From: Oceanicaulis sp.
Lineage (GTDB): Bacteria; Pseudomonadota; Alphaproteobacteria; Caulobacterales; Maricaulaceae
NCBI GenBank assembly: GCA_040112665.1
Contig: CP157796.1
Location: 2,939,501-3,003,500, forward strand
Reading direction: 5' to 3'
DNA: 64,000 bases
Shown: positions 35,783-44,674 of the stretch, one piece after another
Layout of the letters: every line of letters starts with the position of its first letter
Position numbering within the stretch: the stretch's first letter is position 1
Translations under genes and position numbers: made by a program
Notes under the pieces: model-generated
What the model saw: only the letters and a program-made list of their open reading frames with translations
Told to the model about the DNA's origin: nothing
The model's database searches: none

Positions 35783-36613
35783 CTAGCCGAAGCGTCCGGT
35801 GATGTAGTCCTGGGTGCGCTGGTCTCGGGGATTTGTGAAAATCTCCTCGGTCGGACCGTACTCCACGAGCGAACCCAGGTGAAAGAACGCGGTCATTTGC
35901 GAAACGCGTGCAGCCTGCGCCATCGAGTGGGTGACGATGACCAGCGCATAGTTCTCGCGCAGCTCGTCGATCAGCTCCTCGATGCGCGCCGTCGCGATCG
36001 GGTCGAGCGCCGAGCACGGCTCGTCCATCAGGATGACTTCAGGGTTCACCGCGATCGCGCGGGCGATGACCAGGCGCTGCTGCTGACCACCCGAGAGCGA
36101 GGTGCCCGGATGGGTCAGCCGGTCGGCGACCTCGTCCCACAGGCCGGCCTTTCTAAGGCTCGTTTCGACGATCTGGTCGAGCTCCTCGCGGTTGGACGCC
36201 AGGCCGTGAATGCGCGGGCCGTAAGCGATGTTTTCGTAGATCGATTTCGGGAACGGGTTGGGCTTCTGGAACACCATGCCGACCCGCGCGCGCAGCACCA
36301 CCGGATCGACGGAGCGGTCGTTGACCTCCTCGCCGTCGATGGTGATCGAACCGGTGACCTGGGCGTTGTCGATCGTGTCGTTCATCCGGTTGATGCACCG
36401 AAGGAAGGTCGACTTGCCGCAGCCCGACGGGCCGATGCAGGCGGTCACCGCGCGGTCGGGCACGTCGAGGCTCACCTCCCGCAGCGCGACCTTGCCGCCA
36501 TAGGCCACCGACACCTTGCGGGTGGCGACCTTCGCGGACTGACCGGCCGGAACCGGATGGTAGAGCGTGCCCGCGTCGCCGGGCGCGTCGGCTTCGTAAA
36601 CGTCGTCGGTCAA
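35783..36613 (-). CDS. pstB: Phosphate ABC transporter ATP-binding protein PstB
   Basis: PstB is the ATPase of the high-affinity phosphate transporter. The 276-residue product has Walker [14 protein letters not shown]-loop [13 protein letters not shown], signature [16 protein letters not shown], Walker [14 protein letters not shown] and switch histidine in [10 protein letters not shown]. No ATG or GTG lies in a good position. TTG 36613 starts one base after the pstA stop, with GGAG upstream, and is preferred. The alternative ATG 36670 would overlap pstA by 56 bases. About 20 extra N-terminal residues precede the conserved domain. Confidence 0.92.
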   Translation of the reverse strand: MTDDVYEADAPGDAGTLYHPVPAGQSAKVATRKVSVAYGGKVALREVSLDVPDRAVTACIGPSGCGKSTFLRCINRMNDTIDNAQVTGSITIDGEEVNDRSVDPVVLRARVGMVFQKPNPFPKSIYENIAYGPRIHGLASNREELDQIVETSLRKAGLWDEVADRLTHPGTSLSGGQQQRLVIARAIAVNPEVILMDEPCSALDPIATARIEELIDELRENYALVIVTHSMAQAARVSQMTAFFHLGSLVEYGPTEEIFTNPRDQRTQDYITGRFG

Positions 36614-36614
36614 C

Positions 36615-38354
36615 TCACCATCTCCGTTCGAAGCGGCGGCGCAGATAGATCGCGACCGCGTTGAACACAATCATCACGAAAAGAAGGATCAGGATCGCCG
36701 CGGCCGTGCGCGCCTCGAACGCGCGCTCCGCGCCCGACGACCACAGGAAGATCTGCACCGGCATCACGGTCGCAGGCTCGGTGAAGCCCGAAAGCCCCAG
36801 CGTCGGCGGATCGGCTATGAAGGCGACCATGCCGATCATCAGAAGCGGCGCGGTCTCGCCCAGCGCCTGGGCCAGGCCGATGATCGAACCGGTCAGGATG
36901 CCCGGCGCGGCCAGCGGCAGCACGTGCTGGAAGACGGCCTGCGTCTTCGAGGCGCCGACGCCCAGCGCCGCCTCCCGGATCGAGGGCGGAACGGCCTTCA
37001 GCGCCGCGCGCGAGGAAATGATCACGGTGGGCAAGGTCATCAGCGCCAGCACCATGCCGCCCACCACCGGCGCGGAGCGCGGCATGCCGAACGCGTTGAT
37101 GAACACCGCCAGACCCAGAAGGCCGAACACGATCGAGGGCACCGCGGCGAGGTTGTTGATGTTCACCTCGACAAAGTCGGTGAAGCGGTTTCTCGGCGCG
37201 AATTCCTCAAGATAGATCGCCGCGCCCACGCCCACCGGCACCGCCAGCAGCATGGTGACGACCATCGTCAGGATCGAGCCGATGAGCGCGCCCAGCACGC
37301 CGGCCAGCTCGGGCTCGCGGCTGTCGGCGTTGACGAAAAGCTCGCGGTTGAAGCCGTTCTCGACCAGGCCCCGCTCGGCGAGCGCGCGGGTCCAGACCAC
37401 CTGCCGGTCGGTGATGAGCCGCGCTGCGGAGGGTGTTTCGAGCACCCACAGCGTCCAGTCCGTCACTGCGCTGGCGTCCGAGTCAGGCGCAATCACCCAC
37501 TCGCCGCGTGCGCTGGAAACGTCGGCCCCGATCTCAGAGATACGCGCCACGCCGCCATTGGCCACGATGAACAGCGAGGGGATTTGCGGGCCGAGCGCGA
37601 GCCCGCCCTCCCCGTCCGCACGTTCGGCCAGCCGGTCGGCGAGCGCGCGGGCGCGTTCGGCTTCGGCGAGGAGGATTTCGCGCGCGTCGCGGTCGATCGT
37701 TCCGGCCGCCTCGGCCTCGGCGGCTTGGGCGCGGGCGAGCGCGGCGTCGATCCGCGCCTGAGCGGCCTCGCGCACGGTTGCGGCGAAGCCGGCGAACACG
37801 TCGCTGCCGGCGCCGAAGCGGACGCCGTCTTCTGCGGATCGGATCTCGAGCGGCGCAGCGCCCGGCGTGCGGGTTTCCGCAACCGTGTCGCCCTTGAGGT
37901 AAAGGTCGGCGTCGTCGGAGATCGGCAGGGAGAAGGACACGGTCTGGCCGACCAGCGCCGGGCTCGCGACCACGTCGTTCAGGAGCCGCGCGGCGTTCAC
38001 GGCGCTATAAAGCCCGAAAAGCTCGCGCCGGGCGCCGCGATCCTCGACAGAGGGAAACTGCTCCAAAAGCGCGTTCTGGATCATGGTGTTGTAGGCGCCG
38101 CGGCGAAGGCTCGCCTCGCTCATGTCCCCGCGCGGATCGGCAAGCTCGCGCTCGACCGTCACAGGCAGCGTCAGGCGGTGCGCAGTGAACGCGCCGAACG
38201 ACTGGAGCACGATCGAGCCCAGAAGCAGCGCGAGAAACGCCACCGCCACGAAGATCGCGGCCAGCCCGTAGAACTGGAACCGCTTCTCGGCGCGATATCG
38301 CTTGGCGAGGCGGGCCTCGACGGCGGCGCGGATGGAGCGTTGATCGCTACTCAT
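36615..38354 (-). CDS. pstA: Phosphate ABC transporter permease PstA, long form
   Basis: PstA is one of the two inner-membrane permease subunits. At 579 residues it is about twice the enterobacterial length. One N-terminal helix (about 30-55) precedes a large, charged, helical insertion (about 60-340, with [24 protein letters not shown] coiled-coil sequence), and then come the permease helices with [19 protein letters not shown] and the coupling loop [16 protein letters not shown]. An N-terminal insertion of this sort is known in alphaproteobacterial PstA (I recall Pfam DUF3333). It overlaps pstC by eight bases. Confidence 0.9.
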   Translation of the reverse strand: MSSDQRSIRAAVEARLAKRYRAEKRFQFYGLAAIFVAVAFLALLLGSIVLQSFGAFTAHRLTLPVTVERELADPRGDMSEASLRRGAYNTMIQNALLEQFPSVEDRGARRELFGLYSAVNAARLLNDVVASPALVGQTVSFSLPISDDADLYLKGDTVAETRTPGAAPLEIRSAEDGVRFGAGSDVFAGFAATVREAAQARIDAALARAQAAEAEAAGTIDRDAREILLAEAERARALADRLAERADGEGGLALGPQIPSLFIVANGGVARISEIGADVSSARGEWVIAPDSDASAVTDWTLWVLETPSAARLITDRQVVWTRALAERGLVENGFNRELFVNADSREPELAGVLGALIGSILTMVVTMLLAVPVGVGAAIYLEEFAPRNRFTDFVEVNINNLAAVPSIVFGLLGLAVFINAFGMPRSAPVVGGMVLALMTLPTVIISSRAALKAVPPSIREAALGVGASKTQAVFQHVLPLAAPGILTGSIIGLAQALGETAPLLMIGMVAFIADPPTLGLSGFTEPATVMPVQIFLWSSGAERAFEARTAAAILILLFVMIVFNAVAIYLRRRFERRW

Positions 38355-40038
38355 AGCGTTCCCGGAAGCGTTGCACCACGCGCAGGGCGATGATGTTCAG
38401 AACAAGGGTGAGGCCGAACAGGACGAGCCCCAGCGCGAAGGCCGACAGGGTCTTCGAGCTGTCGAACTCCTGGTCGCCGGTCAGCAGCATGACGATCTGC
38501 ACGGTGATCGTGGTCACGCTCTCCAGCGGATTGGCGGTGAGGTTCGCGCCCTGGCCTGCGGCCATGACCACGATCATCGTTTCGCCCACCGCCCGGCTGA
38601 CTGCGAGCAGAAGCGCGCCGACGATGCCGGGCAGCGCGGCGGGCAGGATGACCTGGCGCACCGTTTCGGACTTCGTCGCGCCCATGGCGTAGGCGCCGTC
38701 CCTGAGGCTCTGGGGCACGGCGTTGATCACGTCATCCGACAGCGAGGAGACGAACGGGATGATCATCACGCCCATCACCAGGCCCGCCGACAGCGCAGAC
38801 TGGGTGACGGCGTCCTCGTAGCCCAGAAACAGCGCGACATCGCGCAGGAAGGGACCGACGGTCAGAAGCGCGAAGAAGCCGTAGACCACGGTGGGCACGC
38901 CCGCGAGAATCTCCAGCGCCGGCTTGGCCCAGGCGCGAAATTTCGGCCCGGCGTATTCAGACAGGTAAATCGCCGCGAACAGGCCCACCGGGGCTGCGAC
39001 CGCCATGGCGATGAAGGTGATGAGCGCGGTGCCTGCGAAGAGCGGCACTGCACCGAAGGCGCCGGACTGGCCGACCTGATCGGCGCGGATGGCGATCTGC
39101 GGGCTCCACTGGGTGCCGAACAGAAACTCGTGAATGCGCCAGTCGATCGAGGCGAAGAAGCGGATCGATTCAAACAGGAGCGAGAAGATGATCCCGAGCG
39201 TGGTCAGGATCGCGATGACCGAGGCCAGCGCGAGCACGGCCGAGACCGCGCCTTCGACCCGGTTGCGCGCCCGGAAACCCGACCGGATCGACGCGCGCGC
39301 CCAGGCCAGGCCCGCGACCGCGATCGAGGCGGCGAGCGCGGCGATGGAGAAGCGGAAAGTGTCTTCCCAGGGCCTGAGCGCGAGCGCCATCGCGCGCACC
39401 TCGTCGCTCCGCCGGCTGGCGAGACCTTCGCCGAAGGCCAGCGCGCGGGCGTCGGCGATGAAAAGTTCGCGTCGCTCGGGCGGGGCGCGCCACAGCTCGA
39501 ACCCGGCCCGCGCGCGCCAGCCCGCCTCGCTGCGCGGCGCGCGCGCTGCGACAGACGCAGCGATCGCCTCGCGCCGCTCGACCAGATCGGCGGTGGCCGC
39601 GTTGCGCGCTTCGGACAGCTCGGCGAGTTCGGCGACATAGCGGTCCGCGTCTCCGCCTTCGGTGCGCGCGCGGCGCAGCTCGTTGCGGGCGCTTTCGAGC
39701 TCGGCCTCGATCTGGGCGAGCTGGTCCTCGAACCCGGCGTAGGCGGGGTCCTCGGCGAGAGTCTCTTCATAGGCGCGGATGATCGGCGCGGCCTCGCCCT
39801 CGAGCTGGCTCGCCACGATCCCGTTCAGGAGGCCCGAGCCGAACACGCCGTACACCGCCAGCAGGAACAGCGCCGGCGCGCCGGTCCACAGCGCGATGTA
39901 ATATCCGTGATAGTTCGGCAGGGAATGCAGCGCAGCCGGCGCACCGCCGGCCACGGCCACGGCGCGGCGACGGCCGACCAGAAAGCCGACCGCCGTCAGG
40001 ACCAGAAGCGTCAGCGCCACAAGGACGGAGACCTGCAT
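38347..40038 (-). CDS. pstC: Phosphate ABC transporter permease PstC, long form
   Basis: PstC is the partner permease subunit. The 563-residue protein has two N-terminal helices, then an extended charged coiled-coil region (about 85-220; EAELESARNELRRARTEGGD). The permease part follows, with the family stretch EILAGVPTVVYGFFALLTVG and the coupling loop AYAMGATKSETVRQV. The N-terminal insertion fits other alphaproteobacterial PstC proteins. The start lies about 100 bases downstream of the Pho box, so the operon pstC-pstA-pstB-phoU-phoB is likely PhoB-controlled. Confidence 0.92.
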   Translation of the reverse strand: MQVSVLVALTLLVLTAVGFLVGRRRAVAVAGGAPAALHSLPNYHGYYIALWTGAPALFLLAVYGVFGSGLLNGIVASQLEGEAAPIIRAYEETLAEDPAYAGFEDQLAQIEAELESARNELRRARTEGGDADRYVAELAELSEARNAATADLVERREAIAASVAARAPRSEAGWRARAGFELWRAPPERRELFIADARALAFGEGLASRRSDEVRAMALALRPWEDTFRFSIAALAASIAVAGLAWARASIRSGFRARNRVEGAVSAVLALASVIAILTTLGIIFSLLFESIRFFASIDWRIHEFLFGTQWSPQIAIRADQVGQSGAFGAVPLFAGTALITFIAMAVAAPVGLFAAIYLSEYAGPKFRAWAKPALEILAGVPTVVYGFFALLTVGPFLRDVALFLGYEDAVTQSALSAGLVMGVMIIPFVSSLSDDVINAVPQSLRDGAYAMGATKSETVRQVILPAALPGIVGALLLAVSRAVGETMIVVMAAGQGANLTANPLESVTTITVQIVMLLTGDQEFDSSKTLSAFALGLVLFGLTLVLNIIALRVVQRFRERYE

Positions 40039-40138
40039 GAAACGACCTTCCCTGCGCCGAAGGCCCCGGCGCGGAACGTGCGACGAGGTTCGGCCTTGCG
40101 ATTGGCGGGCGAAAATGGGGGTCGTCGATCAATCGAAT

Positions 40139-40167
40139 ATGACGGTCGGACGACAGTTATGTGACAC
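40139..40167 (-). promoter_or_regulatory. Pho box in front of pstC (three PhoB half-sites)
   Basis: Read on the minus strand, three 7-base units, GTGTCAC, CTGTCGT and CCGTCAT, are each separated by four bases, giving an exact 11-bp period. They match the PhoB unit CTGTCAT at five or six of seven positions. The site lies between phoR and pstC, about 100 bases before the pstC start. Its position predicts separate PhoB-activated expression of the pst-phoU-phoB genes. Confidence 0.8.
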
Positions 40168-40181
40168 AGGCGGGGATGCGC

Positions 40182-41612
40182 CTATTCAGCCGCGCTCTCA
40201 GGCCTCGCCGCCGCCTCGCTGGACGGGCCGGGCGTCCGCGCAGCCTGCGCCGGGATCGGGAAGAAGACGGAGAAGACCGAGCCCTTTCCGGGCGCGCTTT
40301 CGACGGTGAAGCCGCCACGGTGACGGCTGACGATATGCTTGACGATCGCGAGCCCCAGGCCCGTGCCGGAGGCGGGCCCGCTCTTCTGTCCGTCGACCCG
40401 GAAGAAGCGCTCCGACAGGCGCGGCAGGTAGCGCCGTTCGATCCCCGCGCCCCGGTCGCGCACCCGGACGACGCCGTAGCGCGCGTCGGGATCGACCGCG
40501 GGCGCAGCCAGCGTCAGCCGGCCGGAGTCCGGATCCAGCCGCTCGTTCATATGCTCGGCGCCGTCGCGGGTACGGCCGAAATAGACGCACAGGCAGATCT
40601 TCGCGCCGTCGGCGGAGTACTTCAGCGCGTTCTCGACGAGGTTTTCGACGACCTCATAGAGCTGATCGCGGTCGCCTGTGACGATCGCTTCGCCGTCATG
40701 AGGCTGCAGCGAGATCGTCATGTCCCGGCGCGCGGCGACCGGCTGCAGCGCTTCGGCCACCTCTCCGGCCAGGCGGTTGAGGTCCACTCGGCCGGTCGGC
40801 GCCACATGCTCGTTCATCTCCACCCGTGACAGGGAGAGCAGATCGTCGATCAGCCGGCGCATGCGCTCGGTCTGCACCTTCATGATGGTGAGAAAGCGCT
40901 CGCGGGCCTCCTCGTCCTCGCGCGCCGGGCCGCTGAGCGTCTCGATGAAGCCCGACAGCGAGGCGAGCGGGGTTCTGAGTTCATGACTGGCGTTGGCCAG
41001 AAAGTCCGCCCGCATGCGCTCGGCGCGCTTGGAAGAGGTGTCGTCGGCGAGCACCAGCATGGCGCGGAACGGCATGGGGCCCGGCACGGGCAGGCGGATC
41101 GGCTCGACGAAGGCGCGGACATGGCTCTCGAGCGGGGCGAGCGTGGAATACTCCACCGTCGCGCCGCGATCGCCGCGCAGCGCCGCGCTCACCGCTTCGA
41201 GCACGCGCGGCTGGCGCAGCACGGTGGAAAGAAGCCCCCGTTCCGCGCCGAGCCCCAGAAAGGCGCGGGCGGCGGGATTCGCCCGCTCGATTCGTCCGCC
41301 CGGCCCGATCAGCATGACCGGGATCGGCAGCCGTTCGAGCATTCCCAGCGAGGCTTCGGCGTCCAGATCGCGGGGCGCGGCGGCCGCGCTGGCCTTCTGG
41401 ACCGGCTCGGCCGCGCTGAGCGCGGTCAGGAAATACACGAATGCGAGGGCGGCCAGGGCGAGCGCTGCGGCGAGGAACCCGCCGGGCGTCACCTCTCCGG
41501 CCATCGCCAGCACGGCGAGCACGACGATCCCGAGCACGGCGGTGAACGCGATGTCACGCCGTCGGGGGCGGTCCGGGCCTCTGGGTCGGGATGCGCGCTC
41601 AGGGTCGGCCAT
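40182..41612 (-). CDS. phoR: Phosphate regulon sensor histidine kinase PhoR
   Basis: PhoR autophosphorylates and phosphorylates PhoB when Pst signals low phosphate. The 476-residue product has two N-terminal membrane helices (about 21-37 and 45-64), a PAS domain (about 88-190), the HisKA H-box with H210 in NASHELRTPLASLSGF, and an HATPase domain (NLVENALKYS, DRGAGIERRYL, GTGLGLAIVKH). Start ATG 41612 is preferred; ATG 41627 also fits. It is separated from pstC by 143 bases holding the Pho box. Confidence 0.92.
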   Translation of the reverse strand: MADPERASRPRGPDRPRRRDIAFTAVLGIVVLAVLAMAGEVTPGGFLAAALALAALAFVYFLTALSAAEPVQKASAAAAPRDLDAEASLGMLERLPIPVMLIGPGGRIERANPAARAFLGLGAERGLLSTVLRQPRVLEAVSAALRGDRGATVEYSTLAPLESHVRAFVEPIRLPVPGPMPFRAMLVLADDTSSKRAERMRADFLANASHELRTPLASLSGFIETLSGPAREDEEARERFLTIMKVQTERMRRLIDDLLSLSRVEMNEHVAPTGRVDLNRLAGEVAEALQPVAARRDMTISLQPHDGEAIVTGDRDQLYEVVENLVENALKYSADGAKICLCVYFGRTRDGAEHMNERLDPDSGRLTLAAPAVDPDARYGVVRVRDRGAGIERRYLPRLSERFFRVDGQKSGPASGTGLGLAIVKHIVSRHRGGFTVESAPGKGSVFSVFFPIPAQAARTPGPSSEAAARPESAAE

Positions 41613-41821
41613 GACCGTTCGTACCATGAAATTGTGACGCCATGCACCAGACCGCCTGTGACGCCGTTGCATCTCCGCCCGACGGATTTCCCTTTGCGGG
41701 GCAGGGGAATTGACCGCTGCTTGCCTTGCATCCACATACCCGGTCAATCGCATCTTCATGACAGGGTCGATCCGCGGCGAAGGTTACCGACAGCCGACCC
41801 CGGCATGAACTTTTCGTAATT

Positions 41822-41837
41822 CGAGAAAAATTTCTCG
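41822..41837. promoter_or_regulatory. Palindromic operator candidate for the RND efflux operon
   Basis: CGAGAAA and TTTCTCG form a perfect 7-bp inverted repeat with a two-base spacer, 18 bases upstream of the TTGACT -35 box. Such symmetry suits a TetR- or MarR-type repressor or an activator site. No regulator gene is adjacent in the window. Confidence 0.5.
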
Positions 41838-41855
41838 TTTTTCGATAAGCTTTGA

Positions 41856-41883
41856 TTGACTTTCGTGAAGCGCTCGATAGGGT
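41856..41883 (+). promoter_or_regulatory. Candidate promoter of the RND efflux operon
   Basis: TTGACT (41856-41861) is followed after 16 bases by TAGGGT (41878-41883), 55 bases before the start of the outer-membrane factor gene. The -10 box is weak but GC-rich alphaproteobacteria often tolerate this. The rest of the 326-base spacer back to phoR (41613-41938) holds the palindrome at 41822 and two copies of TGTGACGCC 24 bases apart, nothing else recognised. Confidence 0.4.
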
Positions 41884-41938
41884 GCGGACAAATCACAGGA
41901 CCGCCCAAGGTCCGACAGACCATCAGGAGTTCCTCCCC

Positions 41939-43324
41939 GTGCTTCGCGCCCTGCCGCCCGCCCTGATCGCCGTCAGCCTCGGCGCCTGCGCCGTGACGCC
42001 GGATCTCGATCCGCGTTCTCCGATCCCGCTTCAGGACGAATACGCCGCCCTGCCCGCCTTCGACACCGAGCCGGTCGACGACTGGATCGCGGCGTTCGGC
42101 GATCCCGAACTCGTCGCGCTGGTCGATCTGGCGATGGAGGAGAACCCCTCGATCGAAGCCGCGCGCGCCGGCCTTGAAGCCGCGCGCGCCCAGGCCCGGG
42201 TCACGGGCGCGGGCCGCCTGCCCAGCGTCGACGCCAGCCTCGGGACGACCTGGCGCGATCCGGCGATGGGGTCCAACACCAGCTATTCCATCGGCCTCGA
42301 CGCCAGCTGGCAGGCCGATGTCTGGGGCCGGCTGCGCGATCAGACGCGCGCCTCGATCCTGAGCGCCGAAGCCGCCCGCGCCGACTGGCGCGGTGCGCGC
42401 CTGTCGATCGCAGCGGCCACCGCACGAGCCTGGTACGCGCTGAACGAAGCCGCGCTGCAGACCGAGCTGGCCGCCCGCGACGTGGACACCCGCACGCGCC
42501 AGCTGCAGATCGTCGAACGCCGGTTCGAGCGCGGCGTCGCCCGCTCCTCCGACGTGCGCACGGCCCGCTCCGCTCTGGCCTCCAGCCAGGCCGGTCTCGC
42601 CGCACGCGTGCGCACCCAGGCCGCAGCGGCCCGCCGGCTGGAAACGCTGACGGCGCAGTATCCCGACGCCACGACGCTCGCCGCCGGCGCCCTGCCCGAG
42701 CTCGGCCCTCTGCCCTATCCGGGCGAGCCGCAAGGCCTGTTCGAACGCCGCCCCGACATCATCGCGGCCAGCGCCCGCCTCGCCGCGGCCGGCTTCTCCG
42801 CCGACGCCGCACAGAAGGCGCTCTATCCGGGTCTGTCGCTGCGCGCCTCGCTCAGCAACGCGGCGGACGATCTGGGCGACGTGTTCAGCTTCGATGATCT
42901 GGTCAGCCAGGTCTCCGCGTCGATCCTCGCGCCGATCTTCCAGGGCGGCCGCCTGCGCGCCCAGCGCGACCAGGCCGAAGCCCAGGCCCGCCAGCTCGCC
43001 GCGCGCTATGTCGAGACCGCGCTGACCGCCCTTCGCGAAGCCGAAGACGCGATCGACGCCGATCTGCGTCTGGCCGAACGGGTCGCCGCGCTCGAGGTCG
43101 CCGCCGCTGAAGCCCAGGCCGCGCTGGAGCTGGTCGAGCGGCAGTACGCCTCGGGTCTGGCGACGATTTTCGAGCTGATCGACGCGCAGACGCGCCTGAT
43201 CAACGCCAATTCGCAACTGATTTCCGCCCGCGCCCAGCGCGTGGACAACCGCATCGGCCTGCATCTGGCCATTGCGGGCGATTACGCGGCCGGCGGCGGC
43301 TACGCCCCGGCGGCGGACGAGTAA
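41939..43324 (+). CDS. RND efflux outer-membrane lipoprotein (NodT/OprM family)
   Basis: This is the outer-membrane exit duct of a tripartite efflux pump. The start is GTG 41939 (AGGAG ten bases upstream), giving a lipoprotein signal MLRALPPALIAVSLGAC with a lipobox cysteine at residue 17; an upstream open extension back to 41852 lacks a site. The 461-residue product has two OEP repeats with long helical hairpins: IEAARAGLEAARAQARVTGAG, and near the C terminus LELVERQYASGLATIFELIDAQTRLINA in pieces. The adaptor gene follows after 61 bases. Confidence 0.9.
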   Translation: MLRALPPALIAVSLGACAVTPDLDPRSPIPLQDEYAALPAFDTEPVDDWIAAFGDPELVALVDLAMEENPSIEAARAGLEAARAQARVTGAGRLPSVDASLGTTWRDPAMGSNTSYSIGLDASWQADVWGRLRDQTRASILSAEAARADWRGARLSIAAATARAWYALNEAALQTELAARDVDTRTRQLQIVERRFERGVARSSDVRTARSALASSQAGLAARVRTQAAAARRLETLTAQYPDATTLAAGALPELGPLPYPGEPQGLFERRPDIIAASARLAAAGFSADAAQKALYPGLSLRASLSNAADDLGDVFSFDDLVSQVSASILAPIFQGGRLRAQRDQAEAQARQLAARYVETALTALREAEDAIDADLRLAERVAALEVAAAEAQAALELVERQYASGLATIFELIDAQTRLINANSQLISARAQRVDNRIGLHLAIAGDYAAGGGYAPAADE

Positions 43325-43385
43325 CAAAAAGACAAAAACGCCGGCCCTGCGCCGGCAGAAAAAGAACGAGACAACGAGGTTGGTC

Positions 43386-44651
43386 ATGAAATTCGTCGGT
43401 CGCTTCATCCTGCTCGGCATCCCAGCGGTGCTGATCATTCTGGTCTTCATCGGCGTCTTCGCCACGCTGTTCGCCACCCAGCGCCAGCCCGAACGCGCCG
43501 ACGACACGGTCAGGCCCGCCTCGGTCTTCGTCTCCGAAGCCGAACCGCGCGCCGTGGCGCTGACGGTCCGGACCCAGGGCGAGGTCAAGCCGCTCATCGA
43601 GATCGACCTCACCGCCCAGGTCGCCGGGCGCATCGATTACGTGAACCCGAACTTCGTCCAGGGCGGGTTTTTCGAGGCCGGCGAGACGCTGATCCGTCTT
43701 GAGGACGCCGACTACCGCCTGGCGGTCACCCGCGCCGAAGCGCTGGTCACTCAGCGCCGTCAGCAGCTGGTCCGCGAGCAGGCCGAGAGCGATCTGGCTC
43801 GTGAGGAATGGGAAGCGCTCGGCGACGGCGAAGCCAGCGCCCTGACCCTGCGCCAGCCGCAGCTGGCCGACGCGCAGGCCCAGCTGGCCGCAGCCGAGGC
43901 GAGCCTGGCCGAGGCCCGGCTCAATCTCGCCCGGACCCGCATCTCCGCGCCGTTCGACGGGCGCATCCGCACCAAGCTCGCCGATATGGGCCAGTATGTC
44001 GGCCCGGGCACGCGGCTGGGCCGGGTGTTCGCCACCGAAACCGCCGAGATCGCCCTGCCGCTCAGCGACGGCGAGCTGGCGCTTCTGAACATGCCGCTGG
44101 CCTTCCAGGCCTCAGAAGCCGAACCAGGCCCTGAAGTGCGGCTGTCCTCGATGATCGCCGGGCGCGACCGCGTCTGGGAAGGCCGGATCGTGCGCACCGA
44201 CTCGGTGATCGATCCGCAGACCCGCACGCTGAGCGCCATCGTCCAGGTCGACGATCCCTATGGGGAGGCGGCCGAAGCGGCCGGCGCGCCGCTGGCCATG
44301 GGCCTGTTCGTGGACGCCGAGATCACCGGCCGCCAGATCGAGCGGGCCTACGTGCTGCCGCGTTCGGCGCTGCGCGGTGCGGACAAGATGTACGTGGCCG
44401 AGGAAGGCGGCGTGCTGTCGGTGCGCCAGGTCGAGGTGATCGATTCCTCGCCCGAGCGCGTCGTGGTCGCCTCCGGCGTCAGCGCCGGCGAGCGCGTCAT
44501 CACCTCCCCGGTGCGCGGCGCGATCGACGGCATGGCGGTCCGCGCGCTCGACGCGGACGGCAAGCCGCTCGACCCCGAGCCCGAAGCCGGCCCTGAAGAA
44601 GAAACAGAAGCGACGGTCGCGGGCGCGCAAACCGCCGCGGCCGGCCGCTAG
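43386..44651 (+). CDS. RND efflux periplasmic adaptor (HlyD family)
   Basis: This membrane-fusion protein bridges the inner-membrane pump and the outer-membrane duct. From ATG 43386 (GAGG upstream) the 421-residue product begins with one membrane anchor (FILLGIPAVLIILVFIGVFATLF) rather than a lipobox. A split biotinyl-lipoyl domain (TAQVAGRIDYVNPNF and ARTRISAPFDGRIRTKLADMG) flanks a coiled-coil hairpin, with beta-barrel and membrane-proximal domains after it. A small GC hairpin (43340-43356) in the upstream spacer could modulate expression. The RND pump gene follows 23 bases on. Confidence 0.92.
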   Translation: MKFVGRFILLGIPAVLIILVFIGVFATLFATQRQPERADDTVRPASVFVSEAEPRAVALTVRTQGEVKPLIEIDLTAQVAGRIDYVNPNFVQGGFFEAGETLIRLEDADYRLAVTRAEALVTQRRQQLVREQAESDLAREEWEALGDGEASALTLRQPQLADAQAQLAAAEASLAEARLNLARTRISAPFDGRIRTKLADMGQYVGPGTRLGRVFATETAEIALPLSDGELALLNMPLAFQASEAEPGPEVRLSSMIAGRDRVWEGRIVRTDSVIDPQTRTLSAIVQVDDPYGEAAEAAGAPLAMGLFVDAEITGRQIERAYVLPRSALRGADKMYVAEEGGVLSVRQVEVIDSSPERVVVASGVSAGERVITSPVRGAIDGMAVRALDADGKPLDPEPEAGPEEETEATVAGAQTAAAGR

Positions 44652-44674
44652 GCGACAGGACAGGGAGCACCACC

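Noticed and set aside
36924..40164. Two long plus-strand open frames opposite pstA and pstC
   Set aside because: The translations are His/Arg/Asp/Gly-rich without domain sense, while the minus strand encodes clear permease motifs.
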